Shown here: positions 10,159-19,305 of the stretch, in pieces
Layout: the number at the start of each line of letters is the position of its first letter
Position numbering within the stretch: the stretch's first letter is position 1
Assembly: GCF_000696385.1 (NCBI RefSeq)
Contig: NZ_JJMN01000006.1
Coordinates: forward strand, 142,832 to 206,831
Direction: 5' to 3'
Origin: Vibrio metoecus
Lineage (GTDB): Bacteria > Pseudomonadota > Gammaproteobacteria > Enterobacterales > Vibrionaceae
DNA length: 64,000 nucleotides
Made by a program: the position numbers and the translations under genes
Notes under the pieces: generated by a model
Databases searched by the model: none
Seen by the model: only the letters and a program-made list of their open reading frames with translations
What the model was told of the DNA's origin: nothing

Positions 10159-11364
10159 TTAAACAGTTTTAATCACGATCGCGGTGCCCATGCCACCACC
10201 AACGCACAATGAAGCAACACCATATTTTTGATGGCGACGCTGTAATTCATGAAGCAAAGAAACCAAGATACGATTACCCGATGCGCCTAATGGATGCCCT
10301 AAGGCAATCGCTCCACCATTCACATTGGCTTTATCTAAAATCGCTTCTGATTTGATTGAATGCTGATCCGCAAGCCCATGCACAACACCAAGCGCTTGTG
10401 CAGCAAAGGCTTCGTTAAGCTCAAACAGATCAATATTCTCGATAGATAATTCAGCCTTCGCCAACGCTTGAGTCACAGCACTGACGGGGCCTAATCCCAT
10501 AATTTGAGGATCTAAACCTGTCTGCGCGTAACTGATGACCTCTGCGATAGGTGTTAAGCCAAACTCTTGTACCGCACTTTCACTGGCAACAATCACCGCA
10601 CTCGCACCATCATTAATACCTGAGGCGTTGCCCGCCGTGACCGTACCTTGTGCATCAAATGCGGCTCTCAACCCTTGCAGTGCCGCCAAAGTAGTATTGG
10701 GTTTAGGGTATTCATCCGTATCAAAGACCACTGTTTCACGACGTTTTTTCACCGAGATAGGCACAATTTCTCGCTTAAAATGTCCCGCTTCAATAGCGGC
10801 CGTCGCTTTCATTTGGCTCGCCAACGCAAATTCATCCTGCGCTTCACGTGAGATGGTGAATTGCTTAGCTACGTTTTCTGCCGTTACCCCCATGTGGTAT
10901 TGGTTAAAAACATCGGTCAAACCGTCATGGATGAGCAGATCTTTTATTTCAAATGCCCCCATTTTGTGGCCATCACGCAGACTGGCTGGCGTCGCAAATG
11001 GAATCTGAGACATCACTTCAACGCCTGCGGCTACTACCACAGCGGCATCTCCAGCTTTGATGTGTGAAACCGCATCCATCACCGATTTCATCCCACTGCC
11101 GCACACCATATTGATGCTGTAGGCTGGAACCGATTGTGGTATGCCTGCTGCCAACGCAGCTTGACGGCCAACACCCATGCCTTGTCCAGCACTGATGACA
11201 TTGCCAACAATCACTTCATCAACGGCTTCAGGTTTGACTTGTGCGGCTACAAGAGCAGCTTGGATGACTTGCCCCGCCAAAGTCCCTGCAGAACAATCTT
11301 TGAGTGAACCACCAAAAGCCCCGATAGCTGAGCGCTTGGCGCCCACAATATAGATTTTTTCCAT
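10159..11364 (-). CDS. phaA: Acetyl-CoA C-acetyltransferase (beta-ketothiolase)
   Basis: Condenses two acetyl-CoA into acetoacetyl-CoA, the first step of PHB synthesis. At 401 residues it has all thiolase landmarks: the nucleophilic Cys in NMVCGSGMKSV, NEAFAAQ, the His in GHPLGASG and the C-terminal CVGGGMGTA. It starts 13 bases after phaB stops and precedes phaP by 29 bases, so it is part of phaBAPC. The same enzyme could serve fatty-acid or ketone metabolism, but the context gives the PHA role. Confidence 0.93.
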   Translation of the reverse strand: MEKIYIVGAKRSAIGAFGGSLKDCSAGTLAGQVIQAALVAAQVKPEAVDEVIVGNVISAGQGMGVGRQAALAAGIPQSVPAYSINMVCGSGMKSVMDAVSHIKAGDAAVVVAAGVEVMSQIPFATPASLRDGHKMGAFEIKDLLIHDGLTDVFNQYHMGVTAENVAKQFTISREAQDEFALASQMKATAAIEAGHFKREIVPISVKKRRETVVFDTDEYPKPNTTLAALQGLRAAFDAQGTVTAGNASGINDGASAVIVASESAVQEFGLTPIAEVISYAQTGLDPQIMGLGPVSAVTQALAKAELSIENIDLFELNEAFAAQALGVVHGLADQHSIKSEAILDKANVNGGAIALGHPLGASGNRILVSLLHELQRRHQKYGVASLCVGGGMGTAIVIKTV

Positions 11365-11377
11365 GCATCCTCCTGCT

Positions 11378-12118
11378 TTAGCGCATATATAAGCCGCCGT
11401 TCACCGACAAGGTTTCCCCTGTGATATAGGCGGCTGCATCACTGGCTAAATAACTGACGGCGCTGGCTATTTCTTCCGGCTTAGCTAAGCGTTTCATCGG
11501 AACTTGGTCAACAATCGATTGCAAAACCTCAGCACGCATTTGCTCAACCATTGGGGTAAGCGTGTAGCCGGGAGCGATGACATTCACAGTCACACCATAG
11601 CGTGCGCCTTCTGCTGCAAGCGCCTTAGAGAAACCGATCATCCCCGCTTTGGCAGCCGAGTAATTGGTTTGACCAAATTGACCTTTTAAGCCGTTGACTG
11701 AGGAGATATTGATAATGCGGCCAGATCCTTTCTCGCACATGGCAGCAAACAAAGGCTGAGAAACATTAAATACACTGTTGAGATTCGTCTCTATGACTTC
11801 TTTCCACGCTTGAGGCGACATTTTTTTAAATACACTGTCACGCGTAATGCCTGCGTTATTGACGATGACATCAATGGTGCCTTCTTCTTGAAGCAATTTT
11901 GCTAAGCGCTCTGCACACTCTTCGGTGTTGGTAACATCCAACTCCAAAAGTCGGACTTGATCCTCGGTAAATTGCTTTTCATTAAACCAATCTAACGCAC
12001 ACTGATGATTACCCGTGTAATAAGTGGCAATCACCCGATAACCTTCACTGACCAACTGGGTTGAAATAGCAGAACCTATCCCGCCTTTCGATCCTGTGAT
12101 CAAAGCGATTTTTCTCAT
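11378..12118 (-). CDS. phaB: Acetoacetyl-CoA reductase (SDR family)
   Basis: NADPH-dependent reductase making (R)-3-hydroxybutyryl-CoA for PhaC. It is a classical short-chain dehydrogenase: the TGSKGGIG nucleotide motif near residue 10, NNAG in the middle, the Ser of NISSVNG, YSAAKAG (catalytic Tyr-Lys) and a C-terminal SVNGGLYMR typical of PhaB. I use the ATG at 12118 because GGAG lies 6 bases upstream; in-frame starts at 12130 and 12142 lack a better SD. It is the first gene of the operon, transcribed from the AT-rich region to its right. Confidence 0.92.
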   Translation of the reverse strand: MRKIALITGSKGGIGSAISTQLVSEGYRVIATYYTGNHQCALDWFNEKQFTEDQVRLLELDVTNTEECAERLAKLLQEEGTIDVIVNNAGITRDSVFKKMSPQAWKEVIETNLNSVFNVSQPLFAAMCEKGSGRIINISSVNGLKGQFGQTNYSAAKAGMIGFSKALAAEGARYGVTVNVIAPGYTLTPMVEQMRAEVLQSIVDQVPMKRLAKPEEIASAVSYLASDAAAYITGETLSVNGGLYMR

Positions 12119-12142
12119 TAAAGACTCCATTCTCAACAGCAA

Positions 12143-12756
12143 ATTTATATATCTTTACTACAAGTGTGATTCATCAATTTCCCATCATCACAGTAGTAAA
12201 TCGTTTGGTTAACGTTTTGAAGAATATTTTCACCAACAAGTTATCATTCATGATCAGATATTTATCAAACAATCAATTAGAGAGACCATTACTATTTCCT
12301 TGTCATCATTAAAGCTAATCCTTGTTTATGACAATTCCAATTCACTTGGATGTATTTTCTAAATAGATTGATCTAGCTCTACCTTCTGATGAAATGAAAA
12401 CAAAATTAGTTAAATAAATAAAATGATGATGAAATTTAAGAGATTTTTATTGAGGTGACAGAATGAAAAAATCACAGATCCATTACAAATCATACAGTTA
12501 AAAATATTTATTTTGTTACATGTGAACCCATAAGTCTGCCACAGCACCAATATGATACTTTTGATAAATAGTTAAAATAATCAATATAACGAGAACAAAG
12601 AATGACAATTCAGTCATTAATAATTTTAACCATACGAATAAGTGAACAGAAGGATTTATATTAAAAGTCACAGGGCTCGCTACTGGAATAATCAGTTCAC
12701 TGATAGTTTATTTTTAAAAAACAGAATTAAATGAGTTAACTTATTATTTTGTAGAT
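12143..12756. other. AT-rich intergenic region upstream of phaB
   Basis: About 610 bases with no credible ORF and clearly higher AT content than the flanking genes, with many A and T runs. It must hold the phaBAPC promoter (minus strand). I see no repeat, tRNA or mobile-element end. Such AT-rich stretches are often bound by H-NS, which is only an inference here. Confidence 0.5.
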
Positions 12757-12787
12757 AATAAAAAAGCCAGTATAAACTGGCTTTTTT
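12757..12787. terminator. Terminator downstream of secF
   Basis: Inverted repeat GCCAGT / ACTGGC (12766-12771 and 12776-12781), loop ATAA, flanked by an A run on the left and T6 on the right, so it can work in both directions. On the minus strand it lies 3' of secF, ending secDF transcription before the pha region. Confidence 0.75.
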
Positions 12788-12803
12788 ATCGCTTAAATAA
12801 AGA

Positions 12804-13708
12804 TTATGGTGCGGCATCTAACTCTACAGGGAGATAATGCTTCGGCTCTAAACCTAACCATTCTGGTAATACTGTACCAATAGAAATCGAAGACCAAGTT
12901 CCTGAAATAACCCCAATAAACATTGCAATCGCAAAGCCTTGTAATGGTGCACCACCCATCAACCATAGTGCTGAAATGGTCATCAAGGTTGTCCCTGATG
13001 TCACCATAGTTCGTGAGAAGGTAGCAATAATAGCTTGGTCATTAATCTCTGCCGTAGGTGTTTGTTGTTTCGCTAACAACAGTTCACGAATTCGATCGGC
13101 GATGATGATCGAGTCATTCAATGAGTAACCGAGCACAGCCAAGACCGCAGCAAACACCGTCAAATTAAATTCCATTTGGGTGATGGCAAAGAATCCGAGT
13201 ACCAGTACCACATCATGCAACAGAGCCAATAAAGCCCCACTTGCCAAACGCCATTCGAAGCGAAAGCTCAAATAACCCAGGATAGACAAGAGACAGATCA
13301 ATAATGCTAAGCCGCCCTGATCGACTAATTCTTGCCCAACCTGTGAACCAACCATACTATTGCTGACAATCTGTACTTGATCCGAGATCTGATGGCAGTT
13401 CTGCGGCAATACCAACTGGGTGTAGAGTTTTCTGTAGGCAATGGATAACGAATCACCCAGCGTCCATCTTCTCCTGAAGGGGTAACGGAAACGGATTCTC
13501 CTAACGTCGGTTGTAACTTTTCAAGCAGCTGAACTTTACTGACGGAACGATTAATCGTCGCTTCTGTAACCATTCCTCCCGTAAAATCGAGCCCCATGTT
13601 TAGGCCTTTAATCGCAAAAGCACCTAACGAGATCACCATCAATAACAGAGAAATGATGCCCGTGACATAACGAATTGGACGAATTCGAGATTTTAAGTAT
13701 TCAACCAT
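12804..13708 (-). CDS. secF: Protein-export membrane protein SecF (second copy), one frameshift
   Basis: SecF half of the proton-driven SecDF motor that helps the SecYEG translocon. The N-terminal fragment (13325-13708) has the first helix and the GLDFTGG motif. The C-terminal fragment (12804-13415) has the membrane block with YSLNDSIIIADRIRE, the Sec family signature. They join if one base is added to the GGG at 13418-13420 (CCC on the coding strand), giving STPQLVLPQNC and about 301 residues. This is one of the few one-base deletions in the window. It starts two bases after the secD stop. From memory, Vibrio carries the standard secDF on chromosome I, so this is a paralogue. Confidence 0.87.
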
Positions 13709-13710
13709 GA

Positions 13711-15549
13711 TTAGACCCTTACATCACGACGCGTATCGCGTCCCCATACCAAATTAATTAACGCTCGTGAAGCAAACACCCCACTGAACATACTGGTGAG
13801 TAGGCCTAAGCCTAACGTCAGTGCAAAGCCCTGAATTGGGCCATTACCAATCGAATACAAAATCACCGCGGTGATCATGGTTGTGACGTTGGCATCCAAG
13901 ATGGTACTGAAAGCGCTATCAAACCCCGTGTCAATCGCTTGCGCGAAATTACGTCCTTCTCCGAGTTTGTCTCGGATCCTTTCAAAAATCAGTACGTTAG
14001 TATCTACCGCCATACCTACGGTTAATACCAAGCCCGCGATCCCCGGCAAAGTCAGCACTGCACCGGGTAACAGTGCGATAAGCCCTAATAAGCAGGCCAT
14101 GTTGATCAACAAAGCAACATTGGCCACCCAACCTAAACGACGATACCAAAGCGCCATGAAGGTTAATGTCATGGCCATCCCCAACGCTAATGCGGCAAAG
14201 CCATTAGCAATGTTCTCTTCACCCAAAGAAGCACCAATGGTGCGCTCCTCAACAATCGTGACAGGTGCCGTCAATGAACCCGCACGCAATAGCAATGCTA
14301 GTTGCTGTGCTTCTTCCATAGATCCAGCACCCGTAATTCGAAACTGGCTACCTAATTGAGATTGAATAGTCGCCACGCTGATCACTTTTTCGCTGCGAAC
14401 CGTTTCGCCACGAGCGTTGGTTTTATACTCGCGATACACGGTCGCCATGGGTTTACCAATGTGTTTACCGGAAAAATCACTCATGATTTTGCCGCCTGCG
14501 TGATCCAGTGAAATATTCACCTCTGACATCCCCATGTTGTCCACCCCCGCACGAGCGTTGACAATGTGCTCGCCACTCAGCACAGGGCGTTTGGCCAGAA
14601 TCACAGGTCGTCCACTGCCATCAGCTAGAATTAAATCATCGAAACTGCGAGCATCCGTTGCAGATTTGGCTTCATAGAACGCCAAACTGGCAGTCGCACC
14701 AATCACATTCTTAGCTTGTGATGGATCTTGCACCCCAGGAAGTTCAATACGAATCGCATGTTCGCCTTGGCGCTGAACGAGAGCCTCAGTAATACCCAGT
14801 TCTTCAATCCGATCCCGCATAATTTTTAAGTTTTGCTGAATGGTGGCGGTTTGAAATTCCGTTTTATTTTGCTGTGAAGGCTGAACCTGTAAATGATCCG
14901 AGCCCTGACGGATATCCCAACCACGATAGTTTTCTTGCAAGTATTTGCGTACATGATTCAAAGCTTGTGGCTGTTCGGCTTTTACCTCAAAACCATCATT
15001 ACCAAATGCCGCAATTGAAACGCCGCGTAAACGCTCGGTACGCAGCGAATCCTTCACGGCATCGATCATGCTCTCTCGCTGTTCTTGAAAGGCTTTGTCC
15101 ACATCGACATTCAATAAAAATTGCACGCCACCACGTAAATCCAACCCTAATTTTATTGGAGAAAAACCCAAATTATCTAGCCACTTAGGTGCTACCGACA
15201 CATAGGAGTATGTGATGGTATCTCCTTCTTTCACTAGCGAATCCAGTACATTTCTCGCTTGTGATTGCTGGCTCTCATTGGCAAACACCAAGGTTGTTTT
15301 ATCACCCTGCTGAGTGATCTCATCAGCGGAAAGATTCTGCTTATTTAAGATCTGAGCCAGTTCCGGCACATTACGCAAAACACTGGCGGCATCTTTGGTT
15401 TGCAGTTGGATTGAGGGTTGCTCACCATACCAAGTTGGAATTGCACTTAACGTTAGAATGATGATGGTGATGATTAACACCACATATTTCCATGCAGAAT
15501 AGTGGTTAATCAGGCGCTTTGTAGCCTGTTTTTGTTCTCTTTTTTTCAT
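13711..15549 (-). CDS. secD: Protein-export membrane protein SecD (second copy)
   Basis: A 612-residue SecD, intact. It has an N-terminal helix (residues about 20-42), a long periplasmic part with GLDLRGG near residue 135, and a C-terminal block of five or so helices carrying GMAVDTNVLIFERIRDKLGEG, the family signature with the Asp needed for proton coupling. It lies upstream of secF with a 2-base gap. No yajC or tgt, the usual neighbours of the housekeeping copy, is nearby. Two small envelope proteins lie upstream in the same direction. A chromosome II paralogue may serve a subset of exported proteins or particular salt conditions, which is speculative. Confidence 0.92.
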   Translation of the reverse strand: MKKREQKQATKRLINHYSAWKYVVLIITIIILTLSAIPTWYGEQPSIQLQTKDAASVLRNVPELAQILNKQNLSADEITQQGDKTTLVFANESQQSQARNVLDSLVKEGDTITYSYVSVAPKWLDNLGFSPIKLGLDLRGGVQFLLNVDVDKAFQEQRESMIDAVKDSLRTERLRGVSIAAFGNDGFEVKAEQPQALNHVRKYLQENYRGWDIRQGSDHLQVQPSQQNKTEFQTATIQQNLKIMRDRIEELGITEALVQRQGEHAIRIELPGVQDPSQAKNVIGATASLAFYEAKSATDARSFDDLILADGSGRPVILAKRPVLSGEHIVNARAGVDNMGMSEVNISLDHAGGKIMSDFSGKHIGKPMATVYREYKTNARGETVRSEKVISVATIQSQLGSQFRITGAGSMEEAQQLALLLRAGSLTAPVTIVEERTIGASLGEENIANGFAALALGMAMTLTFMALWYRRLGWVANVALLINMACLLGLIALLPGAVLTLPGIAGLVLTVGMAVDTNVLIFERIRDKLGEGRNFAQAIDTGFDSAFSTILDANVTTMITAVILYSIGNGPIQGFALTLGLGLLTSMFSGVFASRALINLVWGRDTRRDVRV

Positions 15550-15618
15550 AGTTTCCCTCTCAGCCTAAACTGAGTTATTCAACAAGTGACAATGTCACAC
15601 TAAATTTTGAATATGGAA

Positions 15619-16080
15619 CTATGAATACTGGCTGTTAAGAGCAACATACATCGCATTACTCTCTTTCCAGCCTGCGAGTCTGTGAGTAGAAGTGAAAAAG
15701 TCGTAGCTTCGATTCGAATAACGGATCGCGATAAACAGAGGTCGACTGACAGCGCCTAATTGAGGTTCATCGGCGTCAAAATCGAAAGGAATATCAGAAC
15801 CAAAACCAGTGAGTACCCGTTGAGTTGGTGCACTACGAGTGTGGTTCAAAATGGCATAGGAGCGATGAGTGATATGTGACTGTGAGCTCGGTATCGCAGG
15901 AGGCGATGCCGAATCTAACAACCAATCATGATTAATCGTCTGACCTTGAGAAAGAGGGAAGTCAAGGCTTGGTAGCACCGAGCGTTCATTATCCAGCGCA
16001 CAAGCCATCACTTGCGAAGGTAGTACCATCGCAAGCAGAGCAAACCAACACTGTATAAGGACACGCCAGAACATGATCAA
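15619..16080 (-). CDS. Hypothetical secreted protein
   Basis: A 153-residue protein not recognised as any family. The N-terminus is a signal peptide (hydrophobic stretch up to VMA-CA near residues 25-28). The VMAC sequence resembles a weak lipobox, so a lipoprotein is possible. The rest is soluble with no clear motif. It lies 69 bases upstream of secD and 53 bases downstream of an SH3-like membrane protein, all on the minus strand, so the four may be cotranscribed. Start choice: ATG at 16080, with an in-frame ATG two codons later. Confidence 0.6.
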   Translation of the reverse strand: MIMFWRVLIQCWFALLAMVLPSQVMACALDNERSVLPSLDFPLSQGQTINHDWLLDSASPPAIPSSQSHITHRSYAILNHTRSAPTQRVLTGFGSDIPFDFDADEPQLGAVSRPLFIAIRYSNRSYDFFTSTHRLAGWKESNAMYVALNSQYS

Positions 16081-16133
16081 AGCTCTAACTTACATCAACA
16101 AGCCTGCAGTGTAGGCCGATGGCCTGCTTTTGC

Positions 16134-16829
16134 TCAAGAGGAAAAAATGTGATCTAAACGATAGAAAATTTTCCCCGTATCCGCATTTAGATAAATTTTA
16201 TTCGCCTGACTCAAGCCCCCACAATAAATAAAATACACGGGTTGCTTTTCAAATGTCACCGAGCGAACCCACCCTCTCAGTTCTTCAAAATCTTTGGGAG
16301 AACAAGTGCCTTCCTTGAGTAAGGTATCGGTTGTTTTAAGAAATATGTCTTGGTAGAGCAAAAAGTCATCCGAACCTTCAATATATCCCTTGAGGGTTTT
16401 TGTCCGCTCCTCGGGCGTAATCACTGGCGGTTCAACAACTAATCCATCTAAGGGGATCCACTCTGCAACTTCAGGCCCTCCATCTTGATAAACGTAATAA
16501 TCGGAAATACGCCCCCACCCTGCTTTCTTTTCCAGTAAGTGAACTTTATCCCCTCGATATAGCTGTTTATCGACATCAGGATACACATTCGCATCCGGCT
16601 GTTCTCGAATGCCTAGCGTCGTAGCATCAACATAAAAGTCCATGACTTCAGGCTTAGCTTCAGCAGCTGGAGTGGGTGCTGTAGGTTCGGTTGCCGGTGC
16701 TATTTCCGCGGCAGCATTAGCTTTCGCCGCTTCTGCATCCATTTGTGGTTTGAGGTAAAACAAATAGTACCCCCCACCTGCACACCCCAATCCAATCAAT
16801 AACACGAGTAGCATTAGTATTTTTTTCAT
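16134..16829 (-). CDS. Membrane-anchored protein with an SH3-like domain
   Basis: A 231-residue protein with one N-terminal helix (residues 4-27), an Ala/Pro/Glu-rich linker (about 35-60) and a bacterial SH3-like segment (about 65-130; TTLGIREQPDANVYPDVDKQLYRGDKVHLLEKKAGWGRIS). Such domains often bind peptidoglycan or other envelope parts. The last 100 residues are not recognised and contain two cysteines that could pair. Possibly in one transcription unit with the next gene and secDF. Its function is unknown. Confidence 0.65.
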   Translation of the reverse strand: MKKILMLLVLLIGLGCAGGGYYLFYLKPQMDAEAAKANAAAEIAPATEPTAPTPAAEAKPEVMDFYVDATTLGIREQPDANVYPDVDKQLYRGDKVHLLEKKAGWGRISDYYVYQDGGPEVAEWIPLDGLVVEPPVITPEERTKTLKGYIEGSDDFLLYQDIFLKTTDTLLKEGTCSPKDFEELRGWVRSVTFEKQPVYFIYCGGLSQANKIYLNADTGKIFYRLDHIFSS

Positions 16830-17225
16830 TTACCCTCGCTCGTGAAATCCATAAAAACGCAACTTGCTCAGCAAGAAAATGCGACAGATTTTACTTTTCT
16901 ATATCAATATAGCGGGATAAATGCAACAAAACTTAAACCAAAACTCACAGAGTGGAGGATCTTTTTTGAAGTGGGAGCACAATTCTGTATGCATTGACGG
17001 CTTGAGTAACGCCCACTCAAGCTTATCCATGCTGTCAATCACTGAAACTGATAAACAAGATTTACAATGTAAATGTTGTACATCGCTTATTTAGCGGGGG
17101 ATATTGAACTCGATCGTTTTATTCAACCACTCGAACTATGATCGAGTGCACGAAGTGAAGTTTTGGAAGCGAAATCTCATTAAAATCACTATATAGTATG
17201 CACTTAAATACTTATAAACAGAATT
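16830..17225. other. Intergenic region between divergent genes, with nested inverted repeat
   Basis: About 400 bases between divergently transcribed genes. It holds nested inverted repeats at 16993-17039: outer ATTGAC / GTCAAT and inner GCTTGAGT / ACTCAAGC. A -10-like TATAGT at 17192-17197 lies 28 bases before the cdgD ATG. No other feature seen. Confidence 0.4.
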
Positions 17226-19103
17226 ATGTACACGTCAGCTCGAAAATACCTTATTCAATTCTCCATTGTTGCCTTTGTGCTCGGGTTTATTCCTTCACTG
17301 TATTTCATACATGAAGCCAGTAAGCTTGAGACACAAGCCGTCAGCCGCGTAGAAAAGCAGACACGTTTACAACTTGAATTTAGTCAGCATGATTTATTAC
17401 AAATGCTGAAAAAAGCACATCAATCCACAGAAGTCTTAGCAAGAAGTGACACCTTACTCTCCGCAGCCAAAGGGTTGAATACGAATACACTCCATCAGTT
17501 AAAAACGCTGTGGGATGTCACCTTGCAATCTCAAGACATTTTTTCCTCATTCCAGTTGCTTGACCTTCAAGGACGCGAGCAACTTCGAGCTATTTATGAT
17601 GGAAAAAAGGTAACGTTTGTCGAATCCGCGCAAACCACCGATGCCTTTAGCCAAGCGATTGTCGCTAAATATGCCAACCTTCCAACCAACCAAGTGTGGG
17701 CAAGCGGTTTAGCCATCAACCCCGGAGACCCATCGGGAGCTTTGCCTACCTTTCGTTTTGTCACTCGTATCGAACAGCATGACCAATCGCTAGGTTACCT
17801 TACCGTGACCGTGAAATTACAGTCGCTTTATCAGCGACTCTCATTTATCTATGACCAGTTCGATTCTCCCGACATTCTAAATTTAGCGGGGGAGTTATTA
17901 CTGAGCGAATCAAGAACGGATAGCAAGTCTCACTTTAGTTTTCCCAACCAACATCCGGGTCTATGGCAGAAAGTGTTAATCAACCAACAAGGATTCGCTC
18001 TGTCTAACCAAACTTGGTTTAGTTACGCGCAAGTTGACCTTAGTTCTGTACTGCCTGACGCGAAACCGTTGGTATTGGTGCTGCGCGTCAACAAAAAAGA
18101 AATAGAAAATACTTATGCCAATGCGCAATGGTCCTTACTGAGCCAAGCGGTAACCATATTATCGTTACTCACCATCATTGCAGCAGGATTCGCCGCATGG
18201 AATATCAACCATCTCAAAAATAGCCTCGACAGCAAACTGGCTCGCGCGGCGATGGATGGCATGTCGGCCGTAGTTGTCACCGACCGTTAGTAACCGGATA
18301 CATACAAAGTGAATCATGAATTTACTCGGCTTAGTGGCTATACCTTTGAAGAGGTCAAAGGTAAACAACCTTCTATTTTTGCTTCCGGCTTACATCGAAC
18401 TGAGTTCTACATGCAGATGTGGAAAGCACTGCAAGACAACGGCGTATGGGAAGGTGAAGTCATTAACAAACGCAAAGATGGGGAGAGTATTACCGAGATT
18501 TTACGTATTCAAAGTATCCGTGATGAAAACGATGTGATTCAGTTTTACGTTGCCTCTTTCGTGGATATTTCTCACCGTAAAGCGTTGGAAAATCGCCTCC
18601 GAGAATTGAGTGAAAAAGATGCCTTAACCGATTTATGGAACCGACGTAAATTCGATCAAGCGATCCATTTAGAATGTGCCAAGATCCGCCGTTACCCTGA
18701 CATAGCTCAAGCTTGCTTAGCGATTGTGGATATCGATCATTTTAAAAAGATTAACGATAAATTAGGGCATAGTGAGGGTGACCATGTTCTGCGGGGTGTC
18801 GCGAAAGGGATACAAGAACAGTTGCGTGAGTCTGATTTTGTGGCTCGCATTGGTGGAGAAGAGTTTGCCATTATCTTCCCGCATACCTCAGTAGAAGAAG
18901 CGGAGCGCGTGCTCAATCGCGTTCGCCTGTACATCGCGTCCATTCATCAACAAAAAGTGACACTCAGCGGTGGCGTAACCGATCTCTGTTCCATTCCCGA
19001 TCAAAGTTATAAACGTGCTGACCTTGCATTGTATGAGTCAAAATCCTCCGGTCGTAACCAAATCGCTGTACTCACTACCGCGGAAATGCATCACTTTGCC
19101 TGA
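17226..19103 (+). CDS. cdgD: Membrane PAS-GGDEF diguanylate cyclase, apparent double indel
   Basis: Makes c-di-GMP. Order: N-terminal helix (about 10-30), a periplasmic sensor (about 30-300), a second helix (about 305-325), a PAS domain and a C-terminal GGDEF domain. The active motif is GGEEF. A product-inhibition I site (RESD) lies five residues before it, so the enzyme looks active and feedback-controlled. A TAG and a TAA interrupt the frame at 18288-18293, at the start of the PAS domain, with the same frame on both sides. One extra T at 18287-18288 and one fewer A at 18306-18308 would give TDRLVTGYIQVNHEFTRLSGY, a normal PAS start, so I infer two compensating errors. From memory it matches V. 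cholerae VCA0697 (CdgD). Confidence 0.8.
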
Positions 19104-19305
19104 TGTAAAATTTTACAAAGTTCGAGAATTACTACGAGCTATCTCACAGCTTGTGTATGTTCATATATTAACTTTGCCGTTGTATTACAAAGCGTTTATC
19201 TAACCTCTCTATCCTGTACTACGCTTGATATATTTGTTTCAGCTCACATTTTGCACAGGGGTTGCGCCCTAAAGCAGTGTACAAATATCTTCAGGGAGAT
19301 AAATC

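Noticed and set aside
10535..11008. A 157-residue open frame opposite phaA
   Set aside because: Antisense shadow of a thiolase gene with all catalytic motifs; no homology sense in the translated product.
13871..14359. A 162-residue open frame on the plus strand opposite secD
   Set aside because: It is the antisense shadow of an intact, strongly conserved secD and has low-complexity composition without any SD.
16915..17085. An open stretch of about 58 codons on the minus strand between the SH3-like gene and cdgD
   Set aside because: Its only ATG is internal, it has no SD and no recognisable family, and it overlaps nested inverted repeats.
18288..18293. Stop-codon read-through or recoding in cdgD
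   Set aside because: Two adjacent stops and no recoding structure; two compensating one-base errors are simpler.
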